NCBI RefSeq assembly: GCF_902459745.1
Contig: NZ_CABPSJ010000001.1
Span: 372,001 to 436,000 of the forward strand
Length of the DNA: 64,000 nt
Direction of reading: 5' to 3'
DNA from: Pandoraea communis
GTDB taxonomy: Bacteria; Pseudomonadota; Gammaproteobacteria; Burkholderiales; Burkholderiaceae
In this document: piece after piece, positions 35,802-45,125 of the stretch
How the letters are laid out: every line of letters begins with the position of its first letter
Numbering within the stretch: position 1 is the first letter of the stretch
Position numbers and translations under genes: made by a program
The notes under the pieces: generated by a model
Seen by the model: the letters and a program-made list of their open reading frames with translations, nothing else
The model's database searches: none
Told to the model about the DNA's origin: nothing

Positions 35802-36053
35802 TCAGTGATTGTCCAGCCCGTCGATGCTGCGCTCGGGCGACGACGTCAGCGTGACGCCGTCATTGACGGGCTCGAACTCGATGCTGCTCTTGGCGCTAGC
35901 CGTAGTGAAGGCTGTCTCGCATGTCGGACACCTGACTTCGGCATCCGAATGAAGATAGTCATAGAGCGCCTGAACGGTCGGCTGGCTCGCCGCGACGGCG
36001 AAGCGGGCTTTGCAGGTAGGGCAAACGACGAAACCAGTGTGGATCGACAGCAT
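35802..36053 (-). CDS. small zinc-ribbon protein
   Basis: An 83-residue protein with two CPTC knuckles, C11-x2-C14 and C42-x2-C45, 28 residues apart, which is the pattern of a zinc ribbon. The C-terminal 35 residues are acidic and low-complexity. No known family is recognised beyond this. I start it at the ATG at 36053, since the upstream extension is not zinc-ribbon-like. It lies divergent from the Ku gene with about 330 bases between, converging on the hydroxyacid dehydrogenase gene. A regulatory or redox-sensing role is conceivable but unsupported. Confidence 0.6.
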   Translation of the reverse strand: MLSIHTGFVVCPTCKARFAVAASQPTVQALYDYLHSDAEVRCPTCETAFTTASAKSSIEFEPVNDGVTLTSSPERSIDGLDNH

Positions 36054-36381
36054 GGTGAGCCTCCCGTCGGCAATGTGATCGATTCTACAGCCTGTCGGTT
36101 CGTCTCGGGCCAGCGCGCGCGGCATCGCCTCCAGGGCAACGATCCGGCGCCTGTGCCGGCGATGACCGGTCGGCCGCAGCCGCCGCGTCGTTCCATCAAG
36201 GAAACCTTACGGAAGCGGGCAGTGCATTGAGAAAATCAATGCGGGGGAACCGGCCGGCGGTTCGATCGATCGCACCGACATGCGCAGTAACCGGGGCGGC
36301 AACGTGCGGCCCAGGCCACCTATACTGACAATTCGGCCCACGTCGTTTGCATCACCGGCGAATCCTGCACTGGGAGCACAT
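36054..36381. other. intergenic region upstream of ku
   Basis: 328 bases with no convincing gene. TATACT at 36321-36326 could be a -10 element for the ku-ligD transcript, but no good -35 lies 16-18 bases upstream. I see no strong inverted repeat here. Confidence 0.5.
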
Positions 36382-37260
36382 ATGGCTCGCGCGATCTGGA
36401 AGGGCGCTATCAGTTTCGGACTGGTCAACGTGCCCGTCTCGCTGTTTCCCGCATCGAGCACACACACGCTCGATCTCGACTGGCTCGACAAACGCACGAT
36501 GTCGCCGGTCGGCTACAAGCGCGTCAACAAGGAAAACGGCAAGGAAGTGCCGCGCGAGCAGATCGTGCACGGCTACGAGTACGAGAAAGGGAATTACGTC
36601 GTGCTGAGTGACGACGAGATTCGTTCGGCAAATCCGGTGGCAACGCAGACCGTCGACATTCTGGCGTTCGTCGACGCGACGGACGTCTCGTTCATGTATC
36701 TGGAGACACCCTACTACCTCGTCCCGGAGCGAGGCGGTGCAAAGGCGTACGCGTTGCTGCACGCTGCACTCATCAAGGCGGGCAAACTCGGTATCGCGCG
36801 CGTAGTGATGCATACGCGCGCGCACCTGGCGGTGCTGGCACCGTCGGGCGATGCACTCGTGCTCGACACGTTACGCTGGCAGGAGGACATGCGTGACCCG
36901 GCCGAGGTCGGGCTGACGAAGGAGAAGCTCGGCAAGCTCGCCGCGCCGGGCGATCGCGAGCTGGACATGGCGATCCGGTTGATCGGCGAAATGTCCGGCC
37001 CCTGGCGCCCCGGCGACTATCACGACACGTTTCAGGACGACCTCAAGGCGCTCATCGATCGGAAGGTCGCCTCGGGACAGACCCGTGAAGTCGCGCAAAT
37101 CGAAGCGAGCGCACCCAGGTTATCGAGCAACGGCAACGTCACGGACCTGATGGCGCTGCTCAGGCAAAGTCTCGGCACGAAGGGCAAACCCGGACAGAAG
37201 ACGACAGCGAAGAAGACATCGGCCGGCAAGGCATCGGCCAAACGCGCCAAATCCGGATAA
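36382..37260 (+). CDS. ku: bacterial Ku, non-homologous end-joining protein
   Basis: A 292-residue Ku-core protein. It begins MARAIWKGAISFGLVNVPVS, the hallmark start of prokaryotic Ku, and continues with WLDKRTMSPVGYKRVNKENG, YVVLSDDEIRSANP and the helical DPAEVGLTKEKLGKLAAPGD region. The last about 40 residues are Lys/Ala/Thr-rich, as in the DNA-binding tails of minimal Ku proteins. It would form a homodimeric ring on double-strand ends and recruit LigD. GGGAG precedes the ATG, and ligD follows after 8 bases in the same transcript. Confidence 0.97.
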   Translation: MARAIWKGAISFGLVNVPVSLFPASSTHTLDLDWLDKRTMSPVGYKRVNKENGKEVPREQIVHGYEYEKGNYVVLSDDEIRSANPVATQTVDILAFVDATDVSFMYLETPYYLVPERGGAKAYALLHAALIKAGKLGIARVVMHTRAHLAVLAPSGDALVLDTLRWQEDMRDPAEVGLTKEKLGKLAAPGDRELDMAIRLIGEMSGPWRPGDYHDTFQDDLKALIDRKVASGQTREVAQIEASAPRLSSNGNVTDLMALLRQSLGTKGKPGQKTTAKKTSAGKASAKRAKSG

Positions 37261-37268
37261 CGGCGATC

Positions 37269-39776
37269 ATGCCCAAGCGCGACTTGACTGCTACGAAAGC
37301 CACGCGACGCCGGGAATCCCGCGACTCGTTGGCCACCTACGACGCCAAACGCAACTTCACATCGACGCCCGAGCCGCGCGGCGAACCCGCGTCGCAAGGC
37401 AACGCGTTGCGATACGTCATCCAACGCCACGACGCGAGTCACCTTCACTACGACTTCCGCCTCGAACTCGACGGCACGTTGAAATCGTGGGCATTGCCGA
37501 AGCAGCCGAGTCCCGACGTCAGCCATCCTCGCCTTGCCGTTCAGGTCGAAGACCACCCGCTGGCCTATGCCGATTTCGAAGGCGACATCCCGGCCGGCAA
37601 TTACGGCGCAGGTCACGTCGACATCTGGGACAGCGGTTCGTGGGAACCGGATGGCAACGCGCAACGCGACTATGCAAACGGCAAATTGTCGTTCACCTTG
37701 CATGGCGAGCGGCTGAACGGACATTGGACACTCGTTCGCACCGATAAACCTGCTCGCCAGCCCCAGTGGCTGCTGATTCATCGGCACGACGATAACGTGG
37801 CCGAAAACGTGGCGTCGAACGCTGCCGGGAAATCGACGGCCGCGCCGGTCGCCTTGCGAAGATCGCCGGCGAAACCGCCAGCCGACATGCAACCGATGCT
37901 CGCGACCCTTGTCGATGCCGCGCCCGCTTCCGAGGGCTGGCATGCCGAGATCAAGCTCGATGGCTATCGCGTGCTCATTCGTATTGCCGGCGACGACATT
38001 CGCGTCTTCACCCGTTCCGGGCAGGATTGGACGCATCGCTTTGGACCTGCCGTCGATGCGTTGCGCAAGCGAGGCTTGCCAAACGCATGGCTCGACGGCG
38101 AGGCCGTCGTGACCAACGAGCATGGTCTGCCCGACTTCCAAGCGTTGCAGCGCGCGTTCGACGAGAACGCGCAGGACGCCATCCTCATCTACGTTTTCGA
38201 CTTGCCGTGGTGCAACGGCCGCGATCTGCGCGACTTGCCGCTGCGAGAGCGTCAAGCGACACTCGCCAGCCTTTTCAAAGGGCGCGAGACGGATGCCGTG
38301 CGGGTTCTCCAGCCGGTCAGCGGCGATCTCGAGTCGCTCTGGCACGGAGCCTGCGAGGCGGGTCTCGAAGGCATCATGATCAAGCGCGACGACTCGCCGT
38401 ATATCGCAGGGCGCAGCGACGCATGGCGCAAGCTCAAGTGCTCGCAGCGTCAGGAATTCGTCGTGCTGGGGTTCACCGAGCCGGCCGGCTCACGACAGGG
38501 TTTCGGAGCGCTGTTGCTCGGGTACTACGATGACGACGGCAAGACGTTGCGCTACGCGGGGAAGGTCGGTACGGGTTTCGATGCGGATGCACTACGACGT
38601 ATGAGAAAGCAATTCGATGCGCTCGAGACGGCGAAGCCGCCGCTCTCGCCCACACCTCGACCGGGAGGCCGGGCACTCGTGCACTGGCTTCGCCCCACAC
38701 TCGTCGCCGAAGTGCGTTTCGCGGAGTGGACACGCGACGGCAACGTCCGCCAAGCCTCATTTCTCGCGATGCGACAAGACAAGGCCGCCAAGGACATTCG
38801 GCGCGAAGTCCGTCGTACCGGGCCCGCCATCGTCAATGCCCACAAGGAGACGCCACCCATGCAACGCACCGCTCAATCGAATGATGGAACATCCGTGCCG
38901 CCGGTGAAGATCAGCCACGGCGAGCGCGTCATGGACACGCATTCCGGCGTGACGAAAGCCGAACTGGCCGCGTATTACCACGCCGTGAGCCCGTGGATGC
39001 TCCCGCACCTCGCCGGACGACCGGTCGCGGTGTTGCGCGCCCCCGAAGGCATCGGTGGCGAGATGTTCTTTCAAAAGCATGCGGCGAAGACGATACAGGG
39101 CGTGCGCGCGCTCGATCCGTCACTCGATCCGGATCATGAACCGCTCATGCAGATCGACGACGCGCGGGGCCTCGCCGGTGCCGTGCAGATGGGGGTGGTG
39201 GAGTTCCACACATGGAACGCACGCAGCGATCTGATTGAACGCCCCGACCGGGTGATCTTCGATCTCGATCCCGGCAAGGGCGTGACGTTCACGCGCATCG
39301 TCGAGGACGCGCGACTGATTCGCGGCTTGCTGGAGGAACTTGGGCTGACGGCGTTCGTGAAGACGAGCGGCGGCAAGGGGCTGCATGTCGTGACCCCCTT
39401 GGCGCGGCGTCACGAATGGGACGTCGCCAAGGGATTTGCAGAAGGGGTGGCCAAGCACATGGCGCGCGTGTTTCCCGATCGCTTCACGGCGACGATGGGG
39501 GCGAAGCATCGCATCGGGAAGTGTTTCGTCGACTATCTGCGCAATTACCGGGGGGCGACGACGGTCTGCGCATACTCCGCCCGAGCCCGTGAAGGCATGG
39601 CCGTGTCGATGCCGGTGCGCTGGGAGGAACTGTCCGATTTACCCGGTGCCGACGCGTGGAATGTGCGCAACGCCGTCGAACGGCTCAATACCCTGAAACA
39701 AGACCCTTGGGCCGGCTACGAGAATGCCTCGCAGCAGCAGGTAACGAAGACGGTGCTGGAGCGGTTGGGGGATTGA
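37269..39776 (+). CDS. ligD: ATP-dependent DNA ligase D (phosphoesterase-ligase-polymerase)
   Basis: An 835-residue three-domain repair enzyme in the order PE-LIG-POL. PE domain, about residues 1-190: H54, H60 and D62 in the RHDASHLHYDFRLELDG stretch match the metal/phosphate site. LIG domain, about 205-520: the adenylated lysine K229 in EIKLDGYR, then GLEGIMIKRDDSPYIAGRS. POL domain, about 550-835: primase-polymerase metal site VIFDLDPGKG and SGGKGLHVV. It fills, trims and seals broken ends held by Ku. The domain order matches the pseudomonad enzyme; the mycobacterial enzyme has POL first. Confidence 0.97.
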   Translation: MPKRDLTATKATRRRESRDSLATYDAKRNFTSTPEPRGEPASQGNALRYVIQRHDASHLHYDFRLELDGTLKSWALPKQPSPDVSHPRLAVQVEDHPLAYADFEGDIPAGNYGAGHVDIWDSGSWEPDGNAQRDYANGKLSFTLHGERLNGHWTLVRTDKPARQPQWLLIHRHDDNVAENVASNAAGKSTAAPVALRRSPAKPPADMQPMLATLVDAAPASEGWHAEIKLDGYRVLIRIAGDDIRVFTRSGQDWTHRFGPAVDALRKRGLPNAWLDGEAVVTNEHGLPDFQALQRAFDENAQDAILIYVFDLPWCNGRDLRDLPLRERQATLASLFKGRETDAVRVLQPVSGDLESLWHGACEAGLEGIMIKRDDSPYIAGRSDAWRKLKCSQRQEFVVLGFTEPAGSRQGFGALLLGYYDDDGKTLRYAGKVGTGFDADALRRMRKQFDALETAKPPLSPTPRPGGRALVHWLRPTLVAEVRFAEWTRDGNVRQASFLAMRQDKAAKDIRREVRRTGPAIVNAHKETPPMQRTAQSNDGTSVPPVKISHGERVMDTHSGVTKAELAAYYHAVSPWMLPHLAGRPVAVLRAPEGIGGEMFFQKHAAKTIQGVRALDPSLDPDHEPLMQIDDARGLAGAVQMGVVEFHTWNARSDLIERPDRVIFDLDPGKGVTFTRIVEDARLIRGLLEELGLTAFVKTSGGKGLHVVTPLARRHEWDVAKGFAEGVAKHMARVFPDRFTATMGAKHRIGKCFVDYLRNYRGATTVCAYSARAREGMAVSMPVRWEELSDLPGADAWNVRNAVERLNTLKQDPWAGYENASQQQVTKTVLERLGD

Positions 39777-39791
39777 GGTATCCGAAGTCCC

Positions 39792-40766
39792 TCACCCGCG
39801 AGTCGCGCCTCCTCCATCCCCATCCTGCAACCAACGGCGCTTGTCGCGCAGCGGGGCTTCGCCAAACACGCGCGCATATTCGCGGCTGAACTGCGACGCG
39901 CTTTCGTACCCGACAGCCTGCGCCGCAGCCGCGACGGCGATGTCTGCCCCGAAGATCAGCCGGCGGGCTTCCTGCAAACGCAATTGCTTTTGATACTGCA
40001 CCGGGCTCATCGCCGTCACCAGCTTGAAATGGTGATGCAGCGACGACACGCTCATGTGCACCTCCTGCGCCAACGCCTCCACTCGCAACGGCTGCGCATA
40101 GTGCTCGCGTAACCAACGCACCGCGCGCGCGATGCGATTCATCTGGCTATCCTGCAATGCCATCTGGCGCAACAACACGCCCTGCCCGTTCATCAGCAAG
40201 CGGTACACGATCTCGCGCCTGATCATCGGCGCAAGAATCGGGATGTCGCGCGGTGTTTCCAGCAGGCGCAGCAGACGCAACACGGCATCGAGCAGCGCCG
40301 CGTCCAGCCGGTTTACGTACAGGCCCCGGCCGCTCGCCGATGGGGCGGGCGGCGGCAGATGTTCGTCACCGATGAGCGACGTCACGTCCTCAGCCGCCAG
40401 ATTGAGCCGCAGCCCGAGATACGGCGATTGCTCGCTCGCCCCCGACACCTGCGCCACCACCGGCAAATGCACCGACGTCACCATGTAGTGCATCGGATCG
40501 TAGGCGTAATGTTCTTCGCCGATCTGCAAGCGCTTTTCGCCTTGCGCGATGACGGCAAACGCCGGCTGCTGCAACGCTGGCTTCGGGCCGCCCGGATGCA
40601 GGATGCGATGCACGAAGAGGCCATCCACTGCCGTCGGCGTGGTGCCCTCCAATGCGCGCGTGGCCCGCTCAAGCAGACCGACCAGCTCGTTGCGCGCGGT
40701 GAGCGACGGGTCGTCGGCGAACTCGCTCTGCGCCGCCTCACGTGGCGGATTCTTGACCAGATGCAT
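39792..40766 (-). CDS. AraC-family transcriptional regulator (AraC_N type)
   Basis: A 324-residue regulator. Residues about 35-195 form the AraC N-terminal domain (FVHRILHPGGPKPALQQPAF; SVHLPVVAQVSGASEQSPYL). The C-terminal double HTH follows: ARAVRWLREHYAQPLRVEAL, MSVSSLHHHFKLVTAMSPVQ, YQKQLRLQEARRLI and SASQFSREYARVFG. It faces an aldo/keto reductase gene across 412 bases carrying paired repeats, an arrangement typical of regulators that control a neighbouring oxidoreductase. Confidence 0.92.
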   Translation of the reverse strand: MHLVKNPPREAAQSEFADDPSLTARNELVGLLERATRALEGTTPTAVDGLFVHRILHPGGPKPALQQPAFAVIAQGEKRLQIGEEHYAYDPMHYMVTSVHLPVVAQVSGASEQSPYLGLRLNLAAEDVTSLIGDEHLPPPAPSASGRGLYVNRLDAALLDAVLRLLRLLETPRDIPILAPMIRREIVYRLLMNGQGVLLRQMALQDSQMNRIARAVRWLREHYAQPLRVEALAQEVHMSVSSLHHHFKLVTAMSPVQYQKQLRLQEARRLIFGADIAVAAAAQAVGYESASQFSREYARVFGEAPLRDKRRWLQDGDGGGATRG

Positions 40767-40854
40767 GAAAGTGCCCTCAATTCGGATCAGCCGGTATGCG
40801 CATCATGTGCGTTATGCGCGGCGATGTTGCACAGCATACGCCTGCGACGGGAAC

Positions 40855-40894
40855 TTGCCTGATCCTCCAGCTCAGAACAGGTACGATCAGGCAA
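40855..40894. repeat. composite operator-like repeat, copy 1
   Basis: TTGCCTGATC (40855-40864) and GATCAGGCAA (40885-40894) are perfect 10-base inverted arms; GAACAGGTAC lies at 40875-40884, abutting the right arm. The copy-2 element repeats the same words. It is nearer the AraC-type gene. Confidence 0.65.
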
Positions 40895-41044
40895 AAATTC
40901 CAGAGAATCCGGCAAAATCCGGATGTCCTCACCGGTCGATCGCGCCGCCACGCCAAGTGGAGCCGCCATCTTCCTGCCATGTTCGGCAACGCTTTCCAGC
41001 CGCCGATCGCCGCTTTCAAGCGCATGACGCCGGCCGCGTGCAGA

Positions 41045-41086
41045 ATCAGGCAGGAAATGTGCAGGAACAGGTACTGCTTGCCTGAT
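41045..41086. repeat. composite operator-like repeat, copy 2
   Basis: ATCAGGCA (41045-41052) and TGCCTGAT (41079-41086) are inverted arms with GAACAGGTAC at 41065-41074 between them. The arms are in the opposite order to copy 1. It is 92 bases from the aldo/keto reductase start. Confidence 0.65.
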
Positions 41087-41178
41087 GCCCCGCGACGCAT
41101 AATGCATCCCATCCCGTGCACACCGTCTGCCCCCTGACGGTCACTTGCGACGGGCGGCAATTTCAACGGAGCGACGCA

Positions 41179-42228
41179 ATGCGACAAAGGAAACTTGGCA
41201 ACACCGGCCTTTTCGTCTCGGAACTATGCCTCGGCACAATGACCTTCGGCGGACAGGGCGACATGTGGAGCAAGATCGGCCAATTGCAGCAACACGATGT
41301 CGACACGCTCGTGGGCCGCGCACTCGACGCAGGCATCAACTTCATCGATACCGCCGACGTTTATTCGGAAGGTCAATCGGAAGTGCTCACCGGTCAGGCA
41401 CTGCGCAATCTCAAAGTGCCGCGCGATAACGTCGTGGTCGCCACCAAGGTCTTCGGTGTGACGGGCGCACAAGGCACTAACTCACGCGGTCTGTCGCGCT
41501 ATCACATCATGGATGGCATCAAGGCCAGCCTCAAGCGCCTGCAACTCGATCACATCGACCTGTATCAGGTGCACGGCTTCGATCCGGCCACGCCCATCGA
41601 CGAAACCCTCAGCGCGCTCGACACACTGGTGCGTCAAGGGCACGTACGCTACATCGGTGTCTCGAACTGGGCTGCGTGGCAGATCGCCAAGGCGCTTGGC
41701 ATTTCGGCGCGTCTGAATCTCGCGAGCTTCGCCTCGCTCCAGGCGTACTACACGGTTGCCGGCCGCGATCTCGAACGCGAAATCGTGCCGATGCTGCGCA
41801 GCGAAAACGTCGGCCTGATGGTGTGGAGCCCGCTCGCCGGCGGCCTGCTCTCGGGCAAGTACACGCGCGACGGTCAGACCGAAGCCGGCAGCCGCCGCCA
41901 GAGCTTCGACTTTCCGCCGGTCAACGTGGCGCGCGCTTACGACGTCATCGACGTCATGCGTGGCATCGCCGCCGAGAAGGGCGTGTCGGTGGCGCAGATC
42001 GCGCTTGCCTGGTTGCTCGCCCAGCCGGTTGTCTCGGCCGTCATCATCGGTGCCAAGCGCACCGACCAGCTCGACGACAACATCGCAGCCACGCGCGTCA
42101 CGCTGAACGCGCGCGAGTTGTCGGCCATCGATGCCGCCAGCGCACTGCCGAGCGAATATCCGGGCTGGATGCTCTCGCGTCAGGGCGACCCGCGCCGCGC
42201 GCAACTCGCCGAAGCCGGCTTGCTTTGA
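41179..42228 (+). CDS. aldo/keto reductase
   Basis: A 349-residue AKR, YajO/Tas-like in length and start (MRQRKLGNTGLFVSELCLGT, MTFGG). The catalytic tetrad is recognisable as Asp and Tyr in FIDTADVYSEG, Lys in VVATKVFG and His in LYQVHGFD. The NADPH-binding C terminus is VSAVIIGAKRTDQLDDN. It likely reduces an aldehyde or ketone. The divergent AraC-family gene with repeated sites between them is the likely regulator. A bidirectional hairpin follows. Confidence 0.92.
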   Translation: MRQRKLGNTGLFVSELCLGTMTFGGQGDMWSKIGQLQQHDVDTLVGRALDAGINFIDTADVYSEGQSEVLTGQALRNLKVPRDNVVVATKVFGVTGAQGTNSRGLSRYHIMDGIKASLKRLQLDHIDLYQVHGFDPATPIDETLSALDTLVRQGHVRYIGVSNWAAWQIAKALGISARLNLASFASLQAYYTVAGRDLEREIVPMLRSENVGLMVWSPLAGGLLSGKYTRDGQTEAGSRRQSFDFPPVNVARAYDVIDVMRGIAAEKGVSVAQIALAWLLAQPVVSAVIIGAKRTDQLDDNIAATRVTLNARELSAIDAASALPSEYPGWMLSRQGDPRRAQLAEAGLL

Positions 42229-42266
42229 TGCCCTGTCGCTGTAGGTAGCGCTCAACCGCAGTCACG

Positions 42267-42302
42267 AAACACGGCGCATCGCGAAAGCGGTGCGCCGTGT
42301 TT
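42267..42302. terminator. bidirectional terminator between aldo/keto reductase and porin genes
   Basis: AAACACGGCGCA (42267-42278) pairs perfectly with TGCGCCGTGTTT (42291-42302) around a 12-base loop. The arms themselves supply an A tract and a T tract, so it should terminate both convergent transcripts. Confidence 0.8.
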
Positions 42303-42341
42303 GCATTGTCGACGGCCCTATCGCGTGCGGGGCACGCCGCG

Positions 42342-43484
42342 TCAGAAGGTGTGACGCATGCCGACGTTCACCCCCAATTGGCTCGTCCCCGCCGTCGGCG
42401 CGCCACCCGCCCCGCCCGAACTCACCGAATACGCCGCGTGCTCGCTATTCCCCAGCCACGCCACCTGCGTGTACACGGCCGTTCGCTTCGACAGGAAGTA
42501 CGTACCTCGCAGCGTCGCCATGGTCGCCCGTGTGTTCTGACGAGCGTTGAGCATGCGGAAGACTTCGCCATCCACGGCAAATGCTGGCGTGAATTGATAC
42601 ATGGCGCCAACGTAGAACATGTCGGAGTTCACATCGGCCACCGCTGCGGACGCCGTTTGCACGCGACGGCCGAGCCATCCCGCCCCCGTCTTCCAGTTGC
42701 CCCCCTTGACATAGCCGTTCATCTGCCAGCGCGTGTCCTTGTCCGACGAACTCGTGAGCGGCACGGCCGCTGCGCCGTTGAAGAAGTTCGCGGCAGCACC
42801 GGCGCCGCCACGCTGTTCGTCCCACGCGAGCGCCACGCCGAACCATGCCGTGTCGTACTTGAGCATCGTCGAGATCTGGCGGCAGGACGTCATCTGTCCA
42901 GGCGTTTGTCCGGCGCATGTGCCCTGCCCCGGCGAGTTGCCGGTGCCGCCGCCGTCGCGTCCGAACGAATAGGTGGCGCCCACCGTCAGGCCCTGAAACA
43001 CGCCCTTGTAGGCGACGGTGTTATCGCTGCGCGCGTTCGGGATGTAGCTGTCGAGCGATCCGCTGCCGAAGAGATCCGGGCCGAGAATGTCGGCGTCGTT
43101 CATGACCCAGAACGTCATCGAATACTGGCGGCCGAACGACAGCGTGCCGTAGGGATTCGACAGCCCCACCCACGCCTGACGGCCAAACAGCCGCCCGCCC
43201 TGATTGAGATCGCCCGCGCGAACATTGAATCCGCTCTCGAGCGCGAACACCGCGTGCAAACCACCGCCGAGATCCTCATCGCCACGCAGGCCCCAACGCG
43301 ACGGCAGCGACCCGGTGTTGGCCGGCACGCGCACGAGCGAGCTGTTGTTGGCGCCGGCGTGCGAGAGGTATTCGATACCGGTGTCGAGAATGCCGTAGAG
43401 CGTCACGCTCTGGGCCGAGGCGGAAGTGTGGGCCAATGCGAGGCCGGCAGCCAGCGCGAGCGCGGGCAGTCCCTTGAGGGTCAC
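42342..43484 (-). CDS. Gram-negative trimeric porin
   Basis: A 380-residue outer-membrane porin of the betaproteobacterial OmpC-like family. It has a signal peptide of about 25 residues ending TSASA, a first strand SVTLYGILDTGIEYLSH, the conserved SRWGLRGDEDLGGGLHAVFA and FGRQAWVGLSNPYGTLSFGR segments, and a terminal Phe (MRHTF) for Bam insertion. An insertion with Cys residues near 190-205 (GTCAGQTPGQMTSC) may be a disulphide-bridged loop. It is the last gene of the minus-strand aromatic cluster and likely provides outer-membrane uptake for its substrate. Confidence 0.93.
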   Translation of the reverse strand: MTLKGLPALALAAGLALAHTSASAQSVTLYGILDTGIEYLSHAGANNSSLVRVPANTGSLPSRWGLRGDEDLGGGLHAVFALESGFNVRAGDLNQGGRLFGRQAWVGLSNPYGTLSFGRQYSMTFWVMNDADILGPDLFGSGSLDSYIPNARSDNTVAYKGVFQGLTVGATYSFGRDGGGTGNSPGQGTCAGQTPGQMTSCRQISTMLKYDTAWFGVALAWDEQRGGAGAAANFFNGAAAVPLTSSSDKDTRWQMNGYVKGGNWKTGAGWLGRRVQTASAAVADVNSDMFYVGAMYQFTPAFAVDGEVFRMLNARQNTRATMATLRGTYFLSKRTAVYTQVAWLGNSEHAAYSVSSGGAGGAPTAGTSQLGVNVGMRHTF

Positions 43485-43642
43485 GATGATGTCTCCATTG
43501 ATTCATGTGGTAGTCCGGCCTGTGTCGACCGGTAGCTGGCAAATGCCTGCGGGGGCAGGCGCCGCGGCTTGCGCGTCGGGGAACGTTCAAGCCGCGGGGA
43601 CAGCAAGGGCGAGCGTGTCTGGGCGCTCGCCCCGGGCACCGC

Positions 43643-44983
43643 TCAGACCGCCCCCGTGGCAGGCTGGGTGGCGGCTGCGGCAAGAGACCCCGTGCGTCCC
43701 ACGCGACGGCGCATGACGAGCATCAGCGCCGCCGCAAGAAACGCAGGAATCGCGACGATCTGAAAGGCCTGCGCCGTGCTCGACGCAGTGGCGATCAGCA
43801 CGCCGCCAAGGCTGGAGCCCAGGATCGAACCGAGACGTCCGACACCCAGCGCCCATGCCACGCCGGTCGCGCGCGACGCCGTCGGGTAGTACGCCGCTGT
43901 CAGCGCATTGGCCCCGGTTTGCGATCCGGCGACACCGAAGCCCGCGAGGAAGACAACCGTCATCAGCCAGCCAGCCTGATGCGTGACCGCTCCAAGCACA
44001 CACAGTGCGATGCCGGCCATGACATACGACGCGGCCAGCACCCGATACGGACTCGTGCGATCCATCGCGAAGCCGATCAGCACCGCGCCGACGGTGCCGC
44101 CGAGCGGCAACATCGCGCCGATGCGAGCCGCTTCCGCCAACGTGTAACCCGAATCCTTGACGACCAACGGCAGCCAGCTCGTGAGCAGATAGAACGCGCA
44201 CAGCGTGCAGAAGTACGTCGCCCAAAGCAGCAGCGTGCCCACGACGTACCGGCGCGCGAATAACCCGCCCACCGCAGAACTCGCAGCGCCGGCCGGCACC
44301 ACTTCCGGATCGATGCGCGTGACCTGCGGATCGATGTGCCGTGCGATGGCCAGCAACCTGTCGGCACTGTCCGCGCGTGTGGCGAGGTAGCGCATCGACT
44401 CCGGCAACCAGCGCATGAGCACCGGCACGACGGCGAGCGGCACAACGCCACCGGCGATCAACACGCCGCGCCAGCCAATGTGCGGGAGCGTCTGCGCGAC
44501 GATCTCGCCGCCGATGGCGAAGCCCAGCGTGAAGCCGCAGAACGTGGCCGTCACAAGCAGCGAACGCATGCGCTCGGCGCAATATTCCGAACTGAGGGTG
44601 ATGGCGTTGGGCATGGCGCCGCCCAGGCCGATGCCGGTAAGGAAGCGCATGACGGCAAGCTCGGTCGGGCTGTGAACGAACGCCGACGCAATGCTGCCCA
44701 GAGAGAACAGGATGACCGAGAGAATCAGCACGCGTTTGCGGCCGATGCGATCGGCCAGCGGGCCGAAGATGAAGCAGCCGAGCATCAGGCCGCCAAGCCC
44801 CGCACCGAAGACCGTGCCGAGGCTGGTCGTCGCCATCGTCCATTCGCTACGGATGGCCGGTGCGAGGTAGCCGATGGCGGCAGTATCGAAGCCGTCCAAT
44901 GTGACGATCAGGAAGCACAGGGCAATCACGCGCCATTGAAATGGCGTGATGCCCCTGCGGTTCATCAAGGCGGAAATTTCCAT
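43643..44983 (-). CDS. aromatic acid:H+ symporter (AAHS family MFS)
   Basis: A 446-residue permease of the PcaK/BenK family. The helix 1 signature DGFDTAAIG starts at residue 30, and FGPLADRIGRKRV gives the loop 2-3 motif. AGGAGA precedes the ATG at 44983. Between a porin and extradiol-pathway genes, it probably imports an aromatic carboxylate such as a hydroxybenzoate. It is a clear paralogue of the transporter at 33261. Confidence 0.92.
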   Translation of the reverse strand: MEISALMNRRGITPFQWRVIALCFLIVTLDGFDTAAIGYLAPAIRSEWTMATTSLGTVFGAGLGGLMLGCFIFGPLADRIGRKRVLILSVILFSLGSIASAFVHSPTELAVMRFLTGIGLGGAMPNAITLSSEYCAERMRSLLVTATFCGFTLGFAIGGEIVAQTLPHIGWRGVLIAGGVVPLAVVPVLMRWLPESMRYLATRADSADRLLAIARHIDPQVTRIDPEVVPAGAASSAVGGLFARRYVVGTLLLWATYFCTLCAFYLLTSWLPLVVKDSGYTLAEAARIGAMLPLGGTVGAVLIGFAMDRTSPYRVLAASYVMAGIALCVLGAVTHQAGWLMTVVFLAGFGVAGSQTGANALTAAYYPTASRATGVAWALGVGRLGSILGSSLGGVLIATASSTAQAFQIVAIPAFLAAALMLVMRRRVGRTGSLAAAATQPATGAV

Positions 44984-45125
44984 GTCTGTCTCCTGTGCGG
45001 TGGTGTCCGCTGACTGAGCGGCGGGCCGTGGCGTCTGTCGACGACGCTCTGCGAAGGCCGCACCGCCGGTTGGGGGCGATTACGTCAAAAAATCGGGCAT
45101 GACGCTCCGGATCGCCGAGTCGCGA

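Larger units (their letters stand above)
40767..41178. other. regulatory region between divergent araC-type and aldo/keto reductase genes
   Basis: 412 bases without a gene. It carries two related composite repeats (40855-40894 and 41045-41086), each with TTGCCTGAT/ATCAGGCA arms and a GAACAGGTAC core, plus a tandem AATCCGG pair near 40905. These look like AraC-family or other operators. Confidence 0.65.
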
